Source: Ciceribacter ferrooxidans (GTDB lineage: Bacteria > Pseudomonadota > Alphaproteobacteria > Rhizobiales > Rhizobiaceae). From it: a DNA stretch of 64,000 nt. The position numbers were made by a program, and so were the translations under genes. The DNA lies in assembly GCF_004137355.1 (NCBI RefSeq), contig NZ_SDVB01000170.1, positions 248,001 to 312,000 of the forward strand, in the 5' to 3' direction. Positions 45,842 to 54,775 of this stretch are shown here, one piece after another. The notes beneath the pieces are model-generated. The model was not told the origin of the DNA. It saw only the letters and a program-made list of their open reading frames with translations, and made no database searches. The stretch's first letter is position 1. Every line of letters begins with the position of its first letter.

Positions 45842-46165
45842 TCAGACCGGGCGCGACTTGACGCCGTCTGCGAAGAGTGACGTTCCGTTCTGATCGATGA
45901 TCTGGCGCGCTTTGCGGAAGGTGCATTCGAGAGCATCGTCGGCGGACGTGAAGACGTCCGCCCGGATGAAGGTGCGCTCCAGCGTTTCCCCGTCGACCAC
46001 CTTTTCGATGCGTCCGGCCAGACGATACTGGCTTCCTTCACGGATCGGAGCCGCATGAATGGTACAGCCGGCATGAGCCTGAGGTTCTGCGCCGGCCGTC
46101 GGGGCAGTCTTGTCCCTGGATGCGCCGGAGAAGGCCGAAAAGATGTTCGAGAAGAATGATGCCAT
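45842..46165 (-). CDS. HlyU-family protein
   Basis: A 107-residue protein with the HlyU domain: CTIHAAPIREGSQYRLAGRIEKVVDGETLERTFIRADVFTSADDALECTFRKARQIID. The N-terminus MASFFSNIFSAF is the usual amphipathic start. The name comes from a Vibrio haemolysin regulator family entry, but rhizobial members have no proven DNA-binding role. It is divergent from the phosphodiesterase gene with 102 bases between. Confidence 0.85.
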   Translation of the reverse strand: MASFFSNIFSAFSGASRDKTAPTAGAEPQAHAGCTIHAAPIREGSQYRLAGRIEKVVDGETLERTFIRADVFTSADDALECTFRKARQIIDQNGTSLFADGVKSRPV

Positions 46166-46267
46166 GCGCTCTGGTTAGCATATCCGCGCGGCACGAAGAA
46201 GGCCCCCTGACCACCGAAATGCGGGATTTGGGGAGAGGCTCGTGGCGAAACCGCTCCGGGAGACGTC

Positions 46268-47311
46268 ATGATTCGCCTCACGCTGATCGCCTCGACCGTC
46301 GTGATCGCCCTCCTCTGGGGTGCGAACACCAGCCTGTTCTCGGCCTTTCCCGAAGGAGATGCACCACGCCTGCTCGCTCATCGCGGACAACACCAGATTT
46401 TCGACCGTGAAGGACTGACCGCCGAAACCTGCACGGCAAGCCGCATCCTGCGGCCCGAACATGCATTCCTGGAAAACACCATTCCCTCGATGCGCGCCGC
46501 CTTCGACGCCGGCGCCGCCGTGGTCGAACTCGACGTGCACCTGACGCCCGACGGCGCCTTCGCCGTCTTCCACGACTGGACGCTCGACTGCAGGACCGAG
46601 GCAAGCGAGGTCACCGAGGAGACGCCGATGGCGCGACTGAAGCGGCTGGACATCGGCTACGGCTATACCGCCGACGGCGGCGCGACCTTCCCCTTCCGTG
46701 GTCGCGGCATCGGCATGATGCCGACGCTGACCGAGGTTCTCGACACGCTGCCGGAGGGGCGATTTCTCGTCAATTTCAAGAGCCGCCGCGCCGAAGAGGG
46801 CGAGACGCTGGCAAGGCTGCTGAATTCAAATGCCGCCTATCGCGCGGCGGTGTTTGCCGTCTACGGCGGCGGCGAACCGACCGAGGCTGCCGTCGCGGCG
46901 GTGCCGGGTCTCCCAGGCTACAGCGCTCGGAGTGCGAAGGAATGCCTGCTCGGCTATCTGGCGCTCGGCTGGACCGGTTACATGCCTGCAGCCTGCCGTG
47001 ACACGCTCGTGCCCGTGCCGGTCAATTACGCTTTCCTGCTGTGGGGCTGGCCGGAAAAGTTCTACAACCGCGTCCGCGCGGCAGGCTCCGACGTCATCCT
47101 GCTCGGAGCCTACGAGAAAGGCGACACCGGCAGCGCCGGTATCGACGACGTCGCGACGTGGAGCATGGTGCCCCCCGGCTTCCCGGGTTTTATCTGGACC
47201 AACTGGATCGAAAAGGCCCGCACCTATGCCGAGGAAAGCGGCTTCTGTGCAAAGTCCAGCGAAGGCGGGGCCTGCCACTTCGGCACCCTGCCCTCGTCCC
47301 CGGTCAGATGA
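46268..47311 (+). CDS. Glycerophosphodiester phosphodiesterase-family protein
   Basis: A 347-residue GDPD-fold enzyme. The N-terminus is one membrane helix or signal (LTLIASTVVIALLWG). The catalytic parts are LLAHRGQ (first histidine), ENTIPSMRAAFDAGAAVVELDVHLTPDGAFAVFHDWTLD (metal-binding acids and second histidine) and VNFKSRR. Several cysteines in the second half (residues after 210) suggest disulfides and a periplasmic place. It probably cleaves glycerophosphodiesters from lipid turnover. Its stop overlaps the converging ilvA by eight bases. Confidence 0.88.
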   Translation: MIRLTLIASTVVIALLWGANTSLFSAFPEGDAPRLLAHRGQHQIFDREGLTAETCTASRILRPEHAFLENTIPSMRAAFDAGAAVVELDVHLTPDGAFAVFHDWTLDCRTEASEVTEETPMARLKRLDIGYGYTADGGATFPFRGRGIGMMPTLTEVLDTLPEGRFLVNFKSRRAEEGETLARLLNSNAAYRAAVFAVYGGGEPTEAAVAAVPGLPGYSARSAKECLLGYLALGWTGYMPAACRDTLVPVPVNYAFLLWGWPEKFYNRVRAAGSDVILLGAYEKGDTGSAGIDDVATWSMVPPGFPGFIWTNWIEKARTYAEESGFCAKSSEGGACHFGTLPSSPVR

Positions 47312-48563
47312 TGAGGTTGGCGAGAATCTCGTTCTCGGTAATGTCCTCGAAACCGAGCCCCGCCCCTTCGAAGCGACCGACGAGTTCCTGGAAGTTCCGC
47401 CGGTCCTTTGTCTCGATGCCGATCAGGATGGAGCCGAAGTTGCGCGCAGACTTCTTCAGGTATTCGAAGCGGGCGATGTCGTCGTCGGGTCCGAGCAGGT
47501 TCAGGAAATCGCGCAATGCGCCGGGTCGTTGCGGCAGCCGCAGGATGAAGTATTTCTTCAGTCCCGCATAGCGCATTGCGCGTTCCTTGACGTCCGGAAG
47601 GCGTTCGAAATCGAAATTGCCGCCGGTGACGATCGCCACCACGGTCTTGCCCTCGATCACCTCGCGCGGCAGCAGTTCGAGGGCGGCGATCGACAGCGCG
47701 CCGGCCGGCTCCAGCACCACGCCTTCGATGTTCAGCATGTCGGTGATGGTGACGCAGATGGCATTTTCCGGTACCACCTGCACCTGTTCGGGAGCAAAAT
47801 GCTTCAAGGCGGCGAAATTGAGATCGCCGATCCGGGCGACCGCCGCGCCGTCGACGAAATTGTCAACCCTGGCGAGCGTCACGACCTCGCCGGCTTCGAG
47901 GCTCTTCCTGAGGCTCGGCGCTCCGGCCGGCTCCGCAAGCAGAAAGGCCTCCGGCCGCAGGGTATCGGAGAGATAGCCGGTAATCCCGGACGACAGACCG
48001 CCGCCGCCGACCGGAATGGCGACGAGGTCGAGCGTTTCGCCCTCCGGCAGTTGTTCCTCGATCTCGGCGGCGACCGTCGCCTGCCCCTCGATGATGTCGG
48101 CGTCGTCGAACGGCGGCACCATATGGCCGCCGATCGCCTCCACGTGTTCGCGCGCAGCCGCATAGCACTGGTCGAAGATATCACCGAAAAGACGGATGGT
48201 GATGAATTCGCCGCCGAAGATGCGGGTTTTGTCGATCTTCTGCTGCGGCGTCGTCACGGGCATGAAAACGACGCCCGGGACACCGAAATGGCGGCAGACG
48301 AACGCAAAGCCCTGCGCGTGATTGCCGGCCGACGCGCAGACGAAGGTGGTATTGCCGCCGCCTGCGGCGATGACCTTGCGGAAGAAATTGAAGGCGCCGC
48401 GAATCTTGTAGGAACGGACCGGCGTCAGGTCTTCCCGCTTGAGGTAGACCTTCGCCCCGAGCCTCGCGCTCAGGTGCTCGTTGAACTGCAGGGGAGTTGC
48501 CGGGAAGATCTCCCGCATGGCCTCTGCGGCCGCCCGCACGTCATTGCGCGTCACGTTATCCAT
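47304..48563 (-). CDS. ilvA: Threonine ammonia-lyase (threonine dehydratase)
   Basis: A 419-residue PLP enzyme making 2-oxobutanoate from threonine, the first step to isoleucine. The PLP lysine is in VRSYKIRGAFNF, SAGNHAQGFAF binds the substrate side, and VGGGGLSSG binds phosphate. A single C-terminal ACT-like regulatory domain follows (KKYFILRLPQRPGALRDFLNLLGPDDDI). It is therefore the shorter form with one regulatory domain. The start at 48563 leaves only 34 bases to the divergent trkH. The end overlaps the GDPD gene. Confidence 0.94.
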   Translation of the reverse strand: MDNVTRNDVRAAAEAMREIFPATPLQFNEHLSARLGAKVYLKREDLTPVRSYKIRGAFNFFRKVIAAGGGNTTFVCASAGNHAQGFAFVCRHFGVPGVVFMPVTTPQQKIDKTRIFGGEFITIRLFGDIFDQCYAAAREHVEAIGGHMVPPFDDADIIEGQATVAAEIEEQLPEGETLDLVAIPVGGGGLSSGITGYLSDTLRPEAFLLAEPAGAPSLRKSLEAGEVVTLARVDNFVDGAAVARIGDLNFAALKHFAPEQVQVVPENAICVTITDMLNIEGVVLEPAGALSIAALELLPREVIEGKTVVAIVTGGNFDFERLPDVKERAMRYAGLKKYFILRLPQRPGALRDFLNLLGPDDDIARFEYLKKSARNFGSILIGIETKDRRNFQELVGRFEGAGLGFEDITENEILANLII

Positions 48564-48597
48564 CCATTGAAAAATTACACTTCTCCCGCTATGGCAT

Positions 48598-50109
48598 ATG
48601 CCCATTGCGGAGACAAAGGTTCTTTCCGCGGCACCGCGAAACGGGAACGCCTCATTGAACGCAAGCCTTTTCCGCTTCTCGATATACATCGCCGCCATCT
48701 GCGGTCTCTATCTTGCAACGGCGATGCTCATCCCTTCGATGGTGGACCTCTATTACGGTCATGCGGACTGGCGAGTTTTCGCGCTCTGCTCCTTCATGGT
48801 GGGCGGTCTCTCGCTGATGACGGCGATGGCGACCCGCTGCCCGCCGCCCGTCTTTACCAAGCGGCTGGGTTTCCTGCTCGTCAACCTGCTCTGGGCCGTC
48901 TTTTCGCTGGTCGGCGCGGTCCCTTTGATGTTCGCAGGCCCGGGCCTTACCTTCCCGCAGGCGCTGTTCGAGGCAATTTCCGGCATCACGACGACCGGCT
49001 CCAGCGTTATCGTTGGACTGGACCACATGCCGCCGGGCCTCCTGATGTGGCGCTCGCTGCTTGCCTGGCTCGGCGGCATCGGTATCGTCGCGCTCGGTCT
49101 CTTCGTGCTGCCGTTCCTGCGAGTCGGCGGCATGTCCTTCTTCAAGATGGAATCCTCCGACATCGCCGACAAGCCGTTCGCGCGGCTCGCCACCTTCACC
49201 CGGGCCTTCTTCGGCATCTATGTCGGCATCACGGTCGCCTGCATGATCGCCTACGATTTCGCCGGGATGAGCCATTTCGACGCGATCAATCACGCCTTCA
49301 CCACCGTTGCGACGGCGGGCTTTTCCACCCATGACGCATCCTTCGGCTACTTCCGAAGCGATCTCATCCTGTGGGTATCGACCTTCTTCATGGCGGTGTG
49401 CAGCCTGCCCTTCTCGATCCTGATCGTCTTCATCGTCCGCGGTCGTCTCGATTCGCTGCGAGACCCGCAGATCGTGGTCTTTCTAGGTTATCTGGGGGCA
49501 TTCGCCCTCGCGACGGCGGTCTACCACCACCTCGTCAACGCCGTCGAATTCGACAGGGCGCTCACCCACGCCTTCTTCAACTTTTCTTCTCTTCTCTCCA
49601 CGACCGGCTTCGCCAGCGAAGACTATACGCTCTGGGGGCCCTTCGTCGTGATGGCCGCCTTCTTCGCGACCTTCATGGGCGGATGCTCGGGCTCGACTGC
49701 CGGCGGCATCAAGTCGTATCGCTTTGTCATCCTCGCCAACATCGTCGTCATCGGCCTGAAAAAACTCATCTATCCGAGCGCCGTCTATTCGGTCCGTTAC
49801 GGCCGGCAGACGGTGGAGCCGGAAACCCAACGCACGGTCTTCCTCTTCTTCAGCGCCTATCTCTTTCTCTGGGTCGTGGGATCGATGGCCATGAGCGCTT
49901 TCGGCTACGATTTCCTCACCGCAACCTCTTCCGTCATCACTGCTCTGTCGAACGTCGGCCCGGGGGTCGGCGAGGTCATCGGTCCTGCCGGCAATTTCTC
50001 GACGATGAATGAGCCGGCGCTCTACCTGCTCTCGCTGATGATGCTGCTCGGGCGCCTCGAGGTGCTGACCGTCCTCGTGCTGCTGATGCCCGTGTTCTGG
50101 CGCACCTGA
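48598..50109 (+). CDS. trkH: Trk-type potassium uptake membrane protein TrkH
   Basis: A 503-residue membrane protein of the Trk/Ktr family with four pore loops. The selectivity-filter segments are visible in order: GITTTGSSV, TTVATAGFSTH, LLSTTGFAS and ALSNVGPGVG, each with its glycine. It moves K+ into the cell, normally with the cytoplasmic regulator TrkA, which is not in this window. The ATG at 48598 is used; a TTG at 48652 (just before the first helix) is a plausible shorter start given the 34-base gap to divergent ilvA. Confidence 0.93.
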   Translation: MPIAETKVLSAAPRNGNASLNASLFRFSIYIAAICGLYLATAMLIPSMVDLYYGHADWRVFALCSFMVGGLSLMTAMATRCPPPVFTKRLGFLLVNLLWAVFSLVGAVPLMFAGPGLTFPQALFEAISGITTTGSSVIVGLDHMPPGLLMWRSLLAWLGGIGIVALGLFVLPFLRVGGMSFFKMESSDIADKPFARLATFTRAFFGIYVGITVACMIAYDFAGMSHFDAINHAFTTVATAGFSTHDASFGYFRSDLILWVSTFFMAVCSLPFSILIVFIVRGRLDSLRDPQIVVFLGYLGAFALATAVYHHLVNAVEFDRALTHAFFNFSSLLSTTGFASEDYTLWGPFVVMAAFFATFMGGCSGSTAGGIKSYRFVILANIVVIGLKKLIYPSAVYSVRYGRQTVEPETQRTVFLFFSAYLFLWVVGSMAMSAFGYDFLTATSSVITALSNVGPGVGEVIGPAGNFSTMNEPALYLLSLMMLLGRLEVLTVLVLLMPVFWRT

Positions 50110-50181
50110 AGACGGCCTCTTGACGGGCGGCTCTTTTGGAAGAACTCTCGACATCATCGGGGACGGGAGGTTTTTTTTCAA

Positions 50182-50787
50182 ATGTCAATTCTTCGTAGCG
50201 GGAACCGCCGTCGGTTCCGCCGCACCTGCGGTGTTCTCTGCGCATCGCTTCTTGCAGGTTTTCCAGCGGCAGCCGGTCCGCTGGCCGACACCGCGAAACT
50301 GGCGGAGGAGAAGGCCGCGGCCGGCGACGTCATCAGCGCTTACGAGACGATCGCGGAAGCAACTGCCGACTTCTCCATGGCGCTTCCCTTGACGGTCAAG
50401 AAGGCAGTGTTCGTCGCCGGAAAACCGACGGCCTACGGCGCCTATGACGAAAGGTCCGATTCGGTCTTCAAGGCCGGTGAACCGCTGGTCACCTATGTCG
50501 AGCTCCTCGGCCTCGACTGGAAGCCCGTCGAAGGCGGCAAGCGCCAGTCGAACTTTACAGTCGACCTCGCGATCACTGACACATCCGGTCAGACGCTCGC
50601 CTCTCAGGAAAATTTCGGAAACTTCACCTTCACCGGCTTCGTCCGCAATCAGGAGATATTCACACACCTGACGCTGGATGTGAGCGGCGCCGACCCCGGC
50701 GACTATGTGTTGCGCTACACCATCAAGGATACGGTCGGCGGCAGTACGGCCAAGGTGGAACAGCCCTTCACGCTCGCGGGGGAATAA
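50182..50787 (+). CDS. Secreted hypothetical protein, 201 residues
   Basis: No family is recognised with certainty. The N-terminus has a basic region and a signal peptide (CGVLCASLLAGFPAAAGP). The mature part begins with a short helix (ADTAKLAEEKAAAGDVISAYETIAEAT). A beta-rich region follows (FKAGEPLVTYVELLGLDW, SNFTVDLAITDTSGQTL, HLTLDVSGADPGDYVLRYTI) that reads like an Ig-type fold. It is probably periplasmic. GGGAGG lies 11 bases before the ATG, separated by a T run. It precedes another secreted hypothetical by 105 bases. Confidence 0.72.
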   Translation: MSILRSGNRRRFRRTCGVLCASLLAGFPAAAGPLADTAKLAEEKAAAGDVISAYETIAEATADFSMALPLTVKKAVFVAGKPTAYGAYDERSDSVFKAGEPLVTYVELLGLDWKPVEGGKRQSNFTVDLAITDTSGQTLASQENFGNFTFTGFVRNQEIFTHLTLDVSGADPGDYVLRYTIKDTVGGSTAKVEQPFTLAGE

Positions 50788-50892
50788 CGCCCGACGCGGC
50801 AGCGGCCAAGGTCAGGCGCGCATCGCGTTCAGCCCATCGCCCCGAACGACCAACGAGGCCATAGAAACGAAGAACGAACGGAAACTTGGAAG

Positions 50893-51354
50893 ATGAGGCA
50901 GAGACTTATCGCCGCTGTAGCACTACTTGCCGCTAGTGCCGGTGTGACTGTAGCGGACGACCGGATGCATACCTATGCCGACGCAACCGGAAAAACGATA
51001 ACCACCGAATGGTGGCAAACGATGGCCTCCTGCGCCGGACGGCTGAAGGTTCTCTCCGGCTGGGCCGTCACGCAGAGCAAACCGGAGGTGAAGGCGCTCG
51101 AAGAGCGCACCACCATGTTCTGGCTGCTGTCCGTGCACCGTCTGAAGAAGGATCGCGGCATCAACGAGGATGATGCCGCCAGGCTGGCACTGGGATCGGC
51201 GCAGAGCATGGCCCAAATCCAGGAACAAGGCATCAACGTCTACTCCGCCGCGGGCAAGATGGACGCCGAGTACCAGCAGAAGCTCGCCGTCTGCGAAGAC
51301 CATCTCAACGCCTATGCTGCGGCCTTTCCCGAGGATTTCGGCGGAAAGCAGTAG
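50893..51354 (+). CDS. Secreted hypothetical protein, 153 residues
   Basis: Unknown family. A signal peptide is clear (MRQRLIAAVALLAASAGVTVA). The mature protein is mostly helical, with cysteines in MASCAGRL and LAVCEDHL that could form a disulfide, and with the pattern WWQTMASCAGRLKVLSGWAV. It is probably periplasmic. It lies between the other secreted hypothetical and tRNA-Leu. The ribosome site is not strong. Confidence 0.72.
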   Translation: MRQRLIAAVALLAASAGVTVADDRMHTYADATGKTITTEWWQTMASCAGRLKVLSGWAVTQSKPEVKALEERTTMFWLLSVHRLKKDRGINEDDAARLALGSAQSMAQIQEQGINVYSAAGKMDAEYQQKLAVCEDHLNAYAAAFPEDFGGKQ

Positions 51355-51468
51355 TCAGCGCCCTTCCGCCCCTGGGCATGTCGTGTCGTGGAGTGACGAA
51401 CGACGGCAGCAACAATTGCCGCCACCGGCCTTGACGACGGCCCGCAACTCGTCGAAACAGAAGCCCGC

Positions 51469-51553
51469 GCGGACGTGGCGAAACTGGTAGACGCAAGGGA
51501 CTTAAAATCCCTCGGAGCGATCCGTACGGGTTCGACCCCCGTCGTCCGCACCA
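51469..51553 (+). tRNA. tRNA-Leu (anticodon TAA)
   Basis: An 85-base class II tRNA. Acceptor GCGGACG pairs with CGTCCGC, the anticodon loop CTTAAAA gives TAA between GGGA and TCCC, there is a long variable arm, the T arm is ACGGG-TTCGACC-CCCGT, the discriminator is A and CCA is encoded. Confidence 0.95.
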
Positions 51554-51604
51554 GGTCGTACCCGCCTTGCAGCGGCCGGCAACCGGTCTGGGTCCGATCG
51601 GTTC

Positions 51605-51850
51605 CTAGTCTTCGAAGGAGACGCCGAGTTCGGTCGGGGTTCGCCAGCGCACAGTGCAGGTGTGACGCTTGCCGTCCTCAAAGTTCAATCCGAAGGAATC
51701 GGGAATACCCGCCGTCGAAGGCAACACCAGCTTGGCGCCGCCCGGCGAGAGATTCCGCGCCATGCAGTCCATCGTCGAGAAACCGTTGTTGAAAACGATC
51801 CGCGCACCCTTGAGCGAGCGCAGGCGTGGCTCCGCCCTCTTGTCGTCCAT
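51605..51850 (-). CDS. Small PilZ-domain protein
   Basis: An 81-residue protein that covers a minimal PilZ domain. RAEPRLRSL at the N-terminus is the RxxxR motif, and MARNLSPGGAKL corresponds to (D/N)xSxxG; VRWRTPTELGVSFED is the terminal strand pair. Binding of c-di-GMP is likely. It converges on tRNA-Leu. It could be the output for the GGDEF protein at 44.3-45.6 kb, but no link is shown. Confidence 0.82.
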   Translation of the reverse strand: MDDKRAEPRLRSLKGARIVFNNGFSTMDCMARNLSPGGAKLVLPSTAGIPDSFGLNFEDGKRHTCTVRWRTPTELGVSFED

Positions 51851-51943
51851 CGCGTTCTACCCCCTGCCGAGAACATGCAATATCACGCATAATACATACA
51901 ACGCGCGGAGGATTGCGCCAGTGCAAATTGTTGTCCCGGCAAA

Positions 51944-51975
51944 CAAAAAAGGCGCGGGAACGTGTCCCGCGCCTT
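51944..51975 (-). terminator. wrbA terminator
   Basis: Stem AAGGCGCGGGA / TCCCGCGCCTT with a five-base loop, followed on the minus strand by a TTTTTTG run. It lies 21 bases after the wrbA stop. Confidence 0.88.
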
Positions 51976-51996
51976 GAATGTCGGACGACTGAAAAA

Positions 51997-52593
51997 TCAG
52001 GCGAGCTTGGCCGCGATGCGCGCTACGTGCGCGCCCTGGTAGCGAGCACCCTCGAGCTCGACCTCGGAAGGCTGGCGCGAGCCGTCGCCATCCGTAATGG
52101 TGGACGCGCCGTAGGGCGAGCCGCCCTTGACCGCCTCGACACCCGACTGTCCCTGGAACGCATAGGGCAGCCCGGCGACGACCATGCCATGGTGCAGGAG
52201 CGTCGGGATGAAGCCGAGGATGGTCGATTCCTGTCCGCCGTGCTGGGTGGCGGAAGAGGTGAAGACGGAGCCGACCTTGCCGACCAGCTTGCCGTTGAAC
52301 CAGAGGCCGCCGGTCTGATCCCAGAAATTACGCATCTGCGAGGCAACGGTGCCGAATCGCGTGCCGGCGCCGATGATGATCGCGTCGTAGTCGGCAAGTT
52401 CGTCGACCTTCGCAATCTCGGCCTTCTGATCCAGCTTGAAGTGGGAGTTTCTGGCAACGTCCTCCGGAACGAGCTCCGGCACCCGCTTGACGGTCACGTC
52501 CGCGCCGGCCGACTTCGCGCCTTCGGCGACGGCGTACGCCATGGTTTCGATATGGCCGTAAGACGAATAATAGAGAACCAGGACCTTTGCCAC
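51997..52593 (-). CDS. wrbA: NAD(P)H:quinone oxidoreductase WrbA
   Basis: A 198-residue flavodoxin-like FMN enzyme that reduces quinones by two electrons. The FMN loop is [43 protein letters not shown] is the second flavin-contact region, and [16 protein letters not shown] and [14 protein letters not shown] complete the family. The start is a GTG at 52593 with AAGGAGA upstream; the longer frame beyond it is promoter sequence. It is divergent from the CinA-type gene. Confidence 0.94.
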   Translation of the reverse strand: MAKVLVLYYSSYGHIETMAYAVAEGAKSAGADVTVKRVPELVPEDVARNSHFKLDQKAEIAKVDELADYDAIIIGAGTRFGTVASQMRNFWDQTGGLWFNGKLVGKVGSVFTSSATQHGGQESTILGFIPTLLHHGMVVAGLPYAFQGQSGVEAVKGGSPYGASTITDGDGSRQPSEVELEGARYQGAHVARIAAKLA

Positions 52594-52821
52594 GAAACAT
52601 CTCCTTCGTTGTGGGCGATCACCCGTTTTGTCTGATCCCCATGTAGCACTCAGCCCGACGACGAACAGATCACGGCTGCGAGACGCAGTGTTCACCATCC
52701 GGCGCTGTTGCACCCGTGGCCTGCCCTCGATGTTTTCGTGAACGGTTCAGCCCGGCTGCGCTTCTCAAAGCAGGCGGGGCCGGCTAGATAGGAAGCGATC
52801 ACCTCTTACCGGACGACCTCC

Positions 52822-53607
52822 ATGACCGATGACATCAAGACGGCCGCCATGCTCGCGATCGGCGACGAACTCCTCTCCGGAAGAACGAAGGACAAGAACA
52901 TCGGCCATCTCGCGGATGTTCTGACGCTCGCCGGCATCGACCTGAAGGAAGTTCGCATCGTCGGCGACGAGGAAGACGCGATCGTCGAGGCGCTAAACGC
53001 GCTTCGCACGCGTTACGACTATGTCTTCACCTCGGGCGGAATCGGGCCGACTCACGACGACATCACCGCAGATGCGGTCGCCCGCGCCTTCGGGGTCCCA
53101 TGCACCCACGACGCCGAGGCCATGCGGCTGCTCGGCGAGATGTATGCGCGCCGGAACATGGAATTCAGCGAGGCGCGCCAGCGCATGGCACGCATGCCGG
53201 AGGGAAGCCGTCACATCCCCAACCCCGTATCCACCGCGCCTGGCTTCATCATCGGCAACGTCTACGTGATGGCCGGCGTACCGCAGGTCTTCCAGGCCAT
53301 GGTGGACAACGTGATCGCCACCCTGCCGGCCGGCGTCCGTGTCCTCTCGCAGGTTATTCGCTGCCCCTACGGCGAGGGGGATATCGGGACCGCGCTCGCC
53401 GCGGTGCAGGACGCTCACCCTTCGACCAGCATCGGCTCCTATCCGAAGTTCGACGGCGAGCGCTTCTCGACCGAACTCGTCGTGCGCTCGCGCGACAAGG
53501 ACGCCCTCGAAGCGGCGGCCGCTGCGATCTCGACCATGATCGAGAAAATCGCTGAACAAAAACAGGCTATTCAAGCCGAACGAGGACATCCCGCCGAACC
53601 AGTCTGA
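52822..53607 (+). CDS. CinA N-terminal (MoCF-type) domain protein
   Basis: A 261-residue protein with the molybdopterin-binding-like fold of the CinA N-terminus: AAMLAIGDELLSGRTKDKN, then YVFTSGGIGPTHDDITADAVARAFG and STAPGFIIGNVYVMAGVP. The CinA C-terminal deamidase domain is absent. In the family this domain has ADP-ribose or nucleotide pyrophosphatase activity, and the short form is common in alphaproteobacteria. The exact substrate is not known. Confidence 0.88.
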   Translation: MTDDIKTAAMLAIGDELLSGRTKDKNIGHLADVLTLAGIDLKEVRIVGDEEDAIVEALNALRTRYDYVFTSGGIGPTHDDITADAVARAFGVPCTHDAEAMRLLGEMYARRNMEFSEARQRMARMPEGSRHIPNPVSTAPGFIIGNVYVMAGVPQVFQAMVDNVIATLPAGVRVLSQVIRCPYGEGDIGTALAAVQDAHPSTSIGSYPKFDGERFSTELVVRSRDKDALEAAAAAISTMIEKIAEQKQAIQAERGHPAEPV

Positions 53608-53632
53608 CTCGATCTTTTCTTCGTGACGCGGA

Positions 53633-53646
53633 TTGACCGAAGTCAA
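53633..53646. promoter_or_regulatory. FixK/FNR-type box upstream of the stress protein
   Basis: TTGACCGAAGTCAA is a perfect dyad of the TTGA-N6-TCAA class. A TAGAAT at 53671-53676 gives a candidate -10 element; a start near 53681-53683 would put the box centre at about -42, the classic position for activation by FNR/FixK/FnrN. The universal stress gene starts at 53719. Confidence 0.65.
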
Positions 53647-53718
53647 GGAAGAGCGCCACAATCGCCTGCATAGAATTCTGACGCGGGGTTCTCCCGTGTC
53701 ACCGCTGAGGAGGCAATC

Positions 53719-54561
53719 ATGGCGTACAAGACCATTCTCGCTGTCCTGGACACTCCGAAGGACGCGCGGCAGATTACCGAATTCTCCCTCTCCATAGCCG
53801 AACGGTTCGGCGCCCATGTCATCGGCCTCCACGCGGAAGCCATTGCCTCCGTACCGCTCGTGGCGCCGATGGAAATCCCGGACCCCGCGACGGTCCAGGC
53901 GCTGCAGGACATGGCGCATGACGAGACGGTGACGATCGAACAGTTCTTCCGCGATCGTTGCGCGCGGGAAGGCATCTCCTACGAGTGGCGCAGTTTTCTG
54001 TCGTCGGCCGGCCTCAATGCCGCGTCGCTGATCGACAGCGCCCGCAGCTGCGACCTCGTGATCGCTGCACAGGGAGACGACAGCCTTCTCTCCGAAAGCA
54101 GGTCAGAGCTGGAGCACTTCCTGTTTGAAAGCGGCCGGCCTGTCCTGCTCGTCCCCTACATCTTCAAGCAACCGAAGCCGATCAAGCGCGTTCTGATCGC
54201 CTGGAACGGTTCGCGCGAAGCGGCACGGGCGACCTTCGATGCCCTTCCCTTCCTGAAGAGCGCCGAGACGGTAGAAGTCTTCTCGGTCGAACCGCCGGAG
54301 CAGAGCGGCCGGTCCACTACGGTCGCCGGCGCGGAAATCGCCGCCACGCTCGCCCGCCACGGCATAAACGTAACCGTTTCACAGGCAGCGACAGACGAGA
54401 TGCCCGCTCCCGCAGCGATCGAGAACCGGCTGTCGGACAGCAGCATCGACCTCCTCGTCATGGGAGCCTACACCCACAAGCGGTGGTGGGAAGCGCTCTT
54501 CGGCGGCGTGACCCGAACCGTGCTCGATTCGATGACGGCACTCACGCTCCTCTCCCGCTGA
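53719..54561 (+). CDS. Tandem universal stress protein (UspA-like)
   Basis: A 280-residue protein with two Usp domains. The first runs to about residue 145 ([40 protein letters not shown]), the second from about 153 ([24 protein letters not shown] to [26 protein letters not shown]). The second has the ATP-type G-x-N-G/S-like end in reduced form. Usp proteins help survival under starvation or low oxygen. A TTGA-N6-TCAA box lies upstream, which suggests control by FixK/FnrN. GAGGAGG precedes the ATG. A strong terminator follows, so it is monocistronic. Confidence 0.9.
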   Translation: MAYKTILAVLDTPKDARQITEFSLSIAERFGAHVIGLHAEAIASVPLVAPMEIPDPATVQALQDMAHDETVTIEQFFRDRCAREGISYEWRSFLSSAGLNAASLIDSARSCDLVIAAQGDDSLLSESRSELEHFLFESGRPVLLVPYIFKQPKPIKRVLIAWNGSREAARATFDALPFLKSAETVEVFSVEPPEQSGRSTTVAGAEIAATLARHGINVTVSQAATDEMPAPAAIENRLSDSSIDLLVMGAYTHKRWWEALFGGVTRTVLDSMTALTLLSR

Positions 54562-54642
54562 GCAGGCGGCGCGGCGCCCTTGCCATGCGCCGGCAAAACC
54601 CGCTAATAGCAGCGGTCAAAGACGAAAGCCCAAGGGGGCGAC

Positions 54643-54677
54643 ATTCGCGCGGCGCCAACCGCGCGAATCGTGTTTTT
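54643..54677 (+). terminator. Terminator of the stress-protein gene
   Basis: A perfect 10-base stem ATTCGCGCGG / CCGCGCGAAT with a six-base loop, then CGTG and five T. It lies 82 bases past the stop. Confidence 0.8.
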
Positions 54678-54775
54678 GGCCTCGCGCCGACACGACGATG
54701 GTCGCTTCCGGCCCGGCCCGTCCGACAACCCGCCGGACCTCCGGCGCCAAACCGAACGTCTTGCGGAGTCCTCGA

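Noticed and set aside
46830-49334. Open frame of 834 codons crossing GDPD, ilvA and trkH
   Set aside because: Wrong frame relative to all three genes and no recognisable domain.
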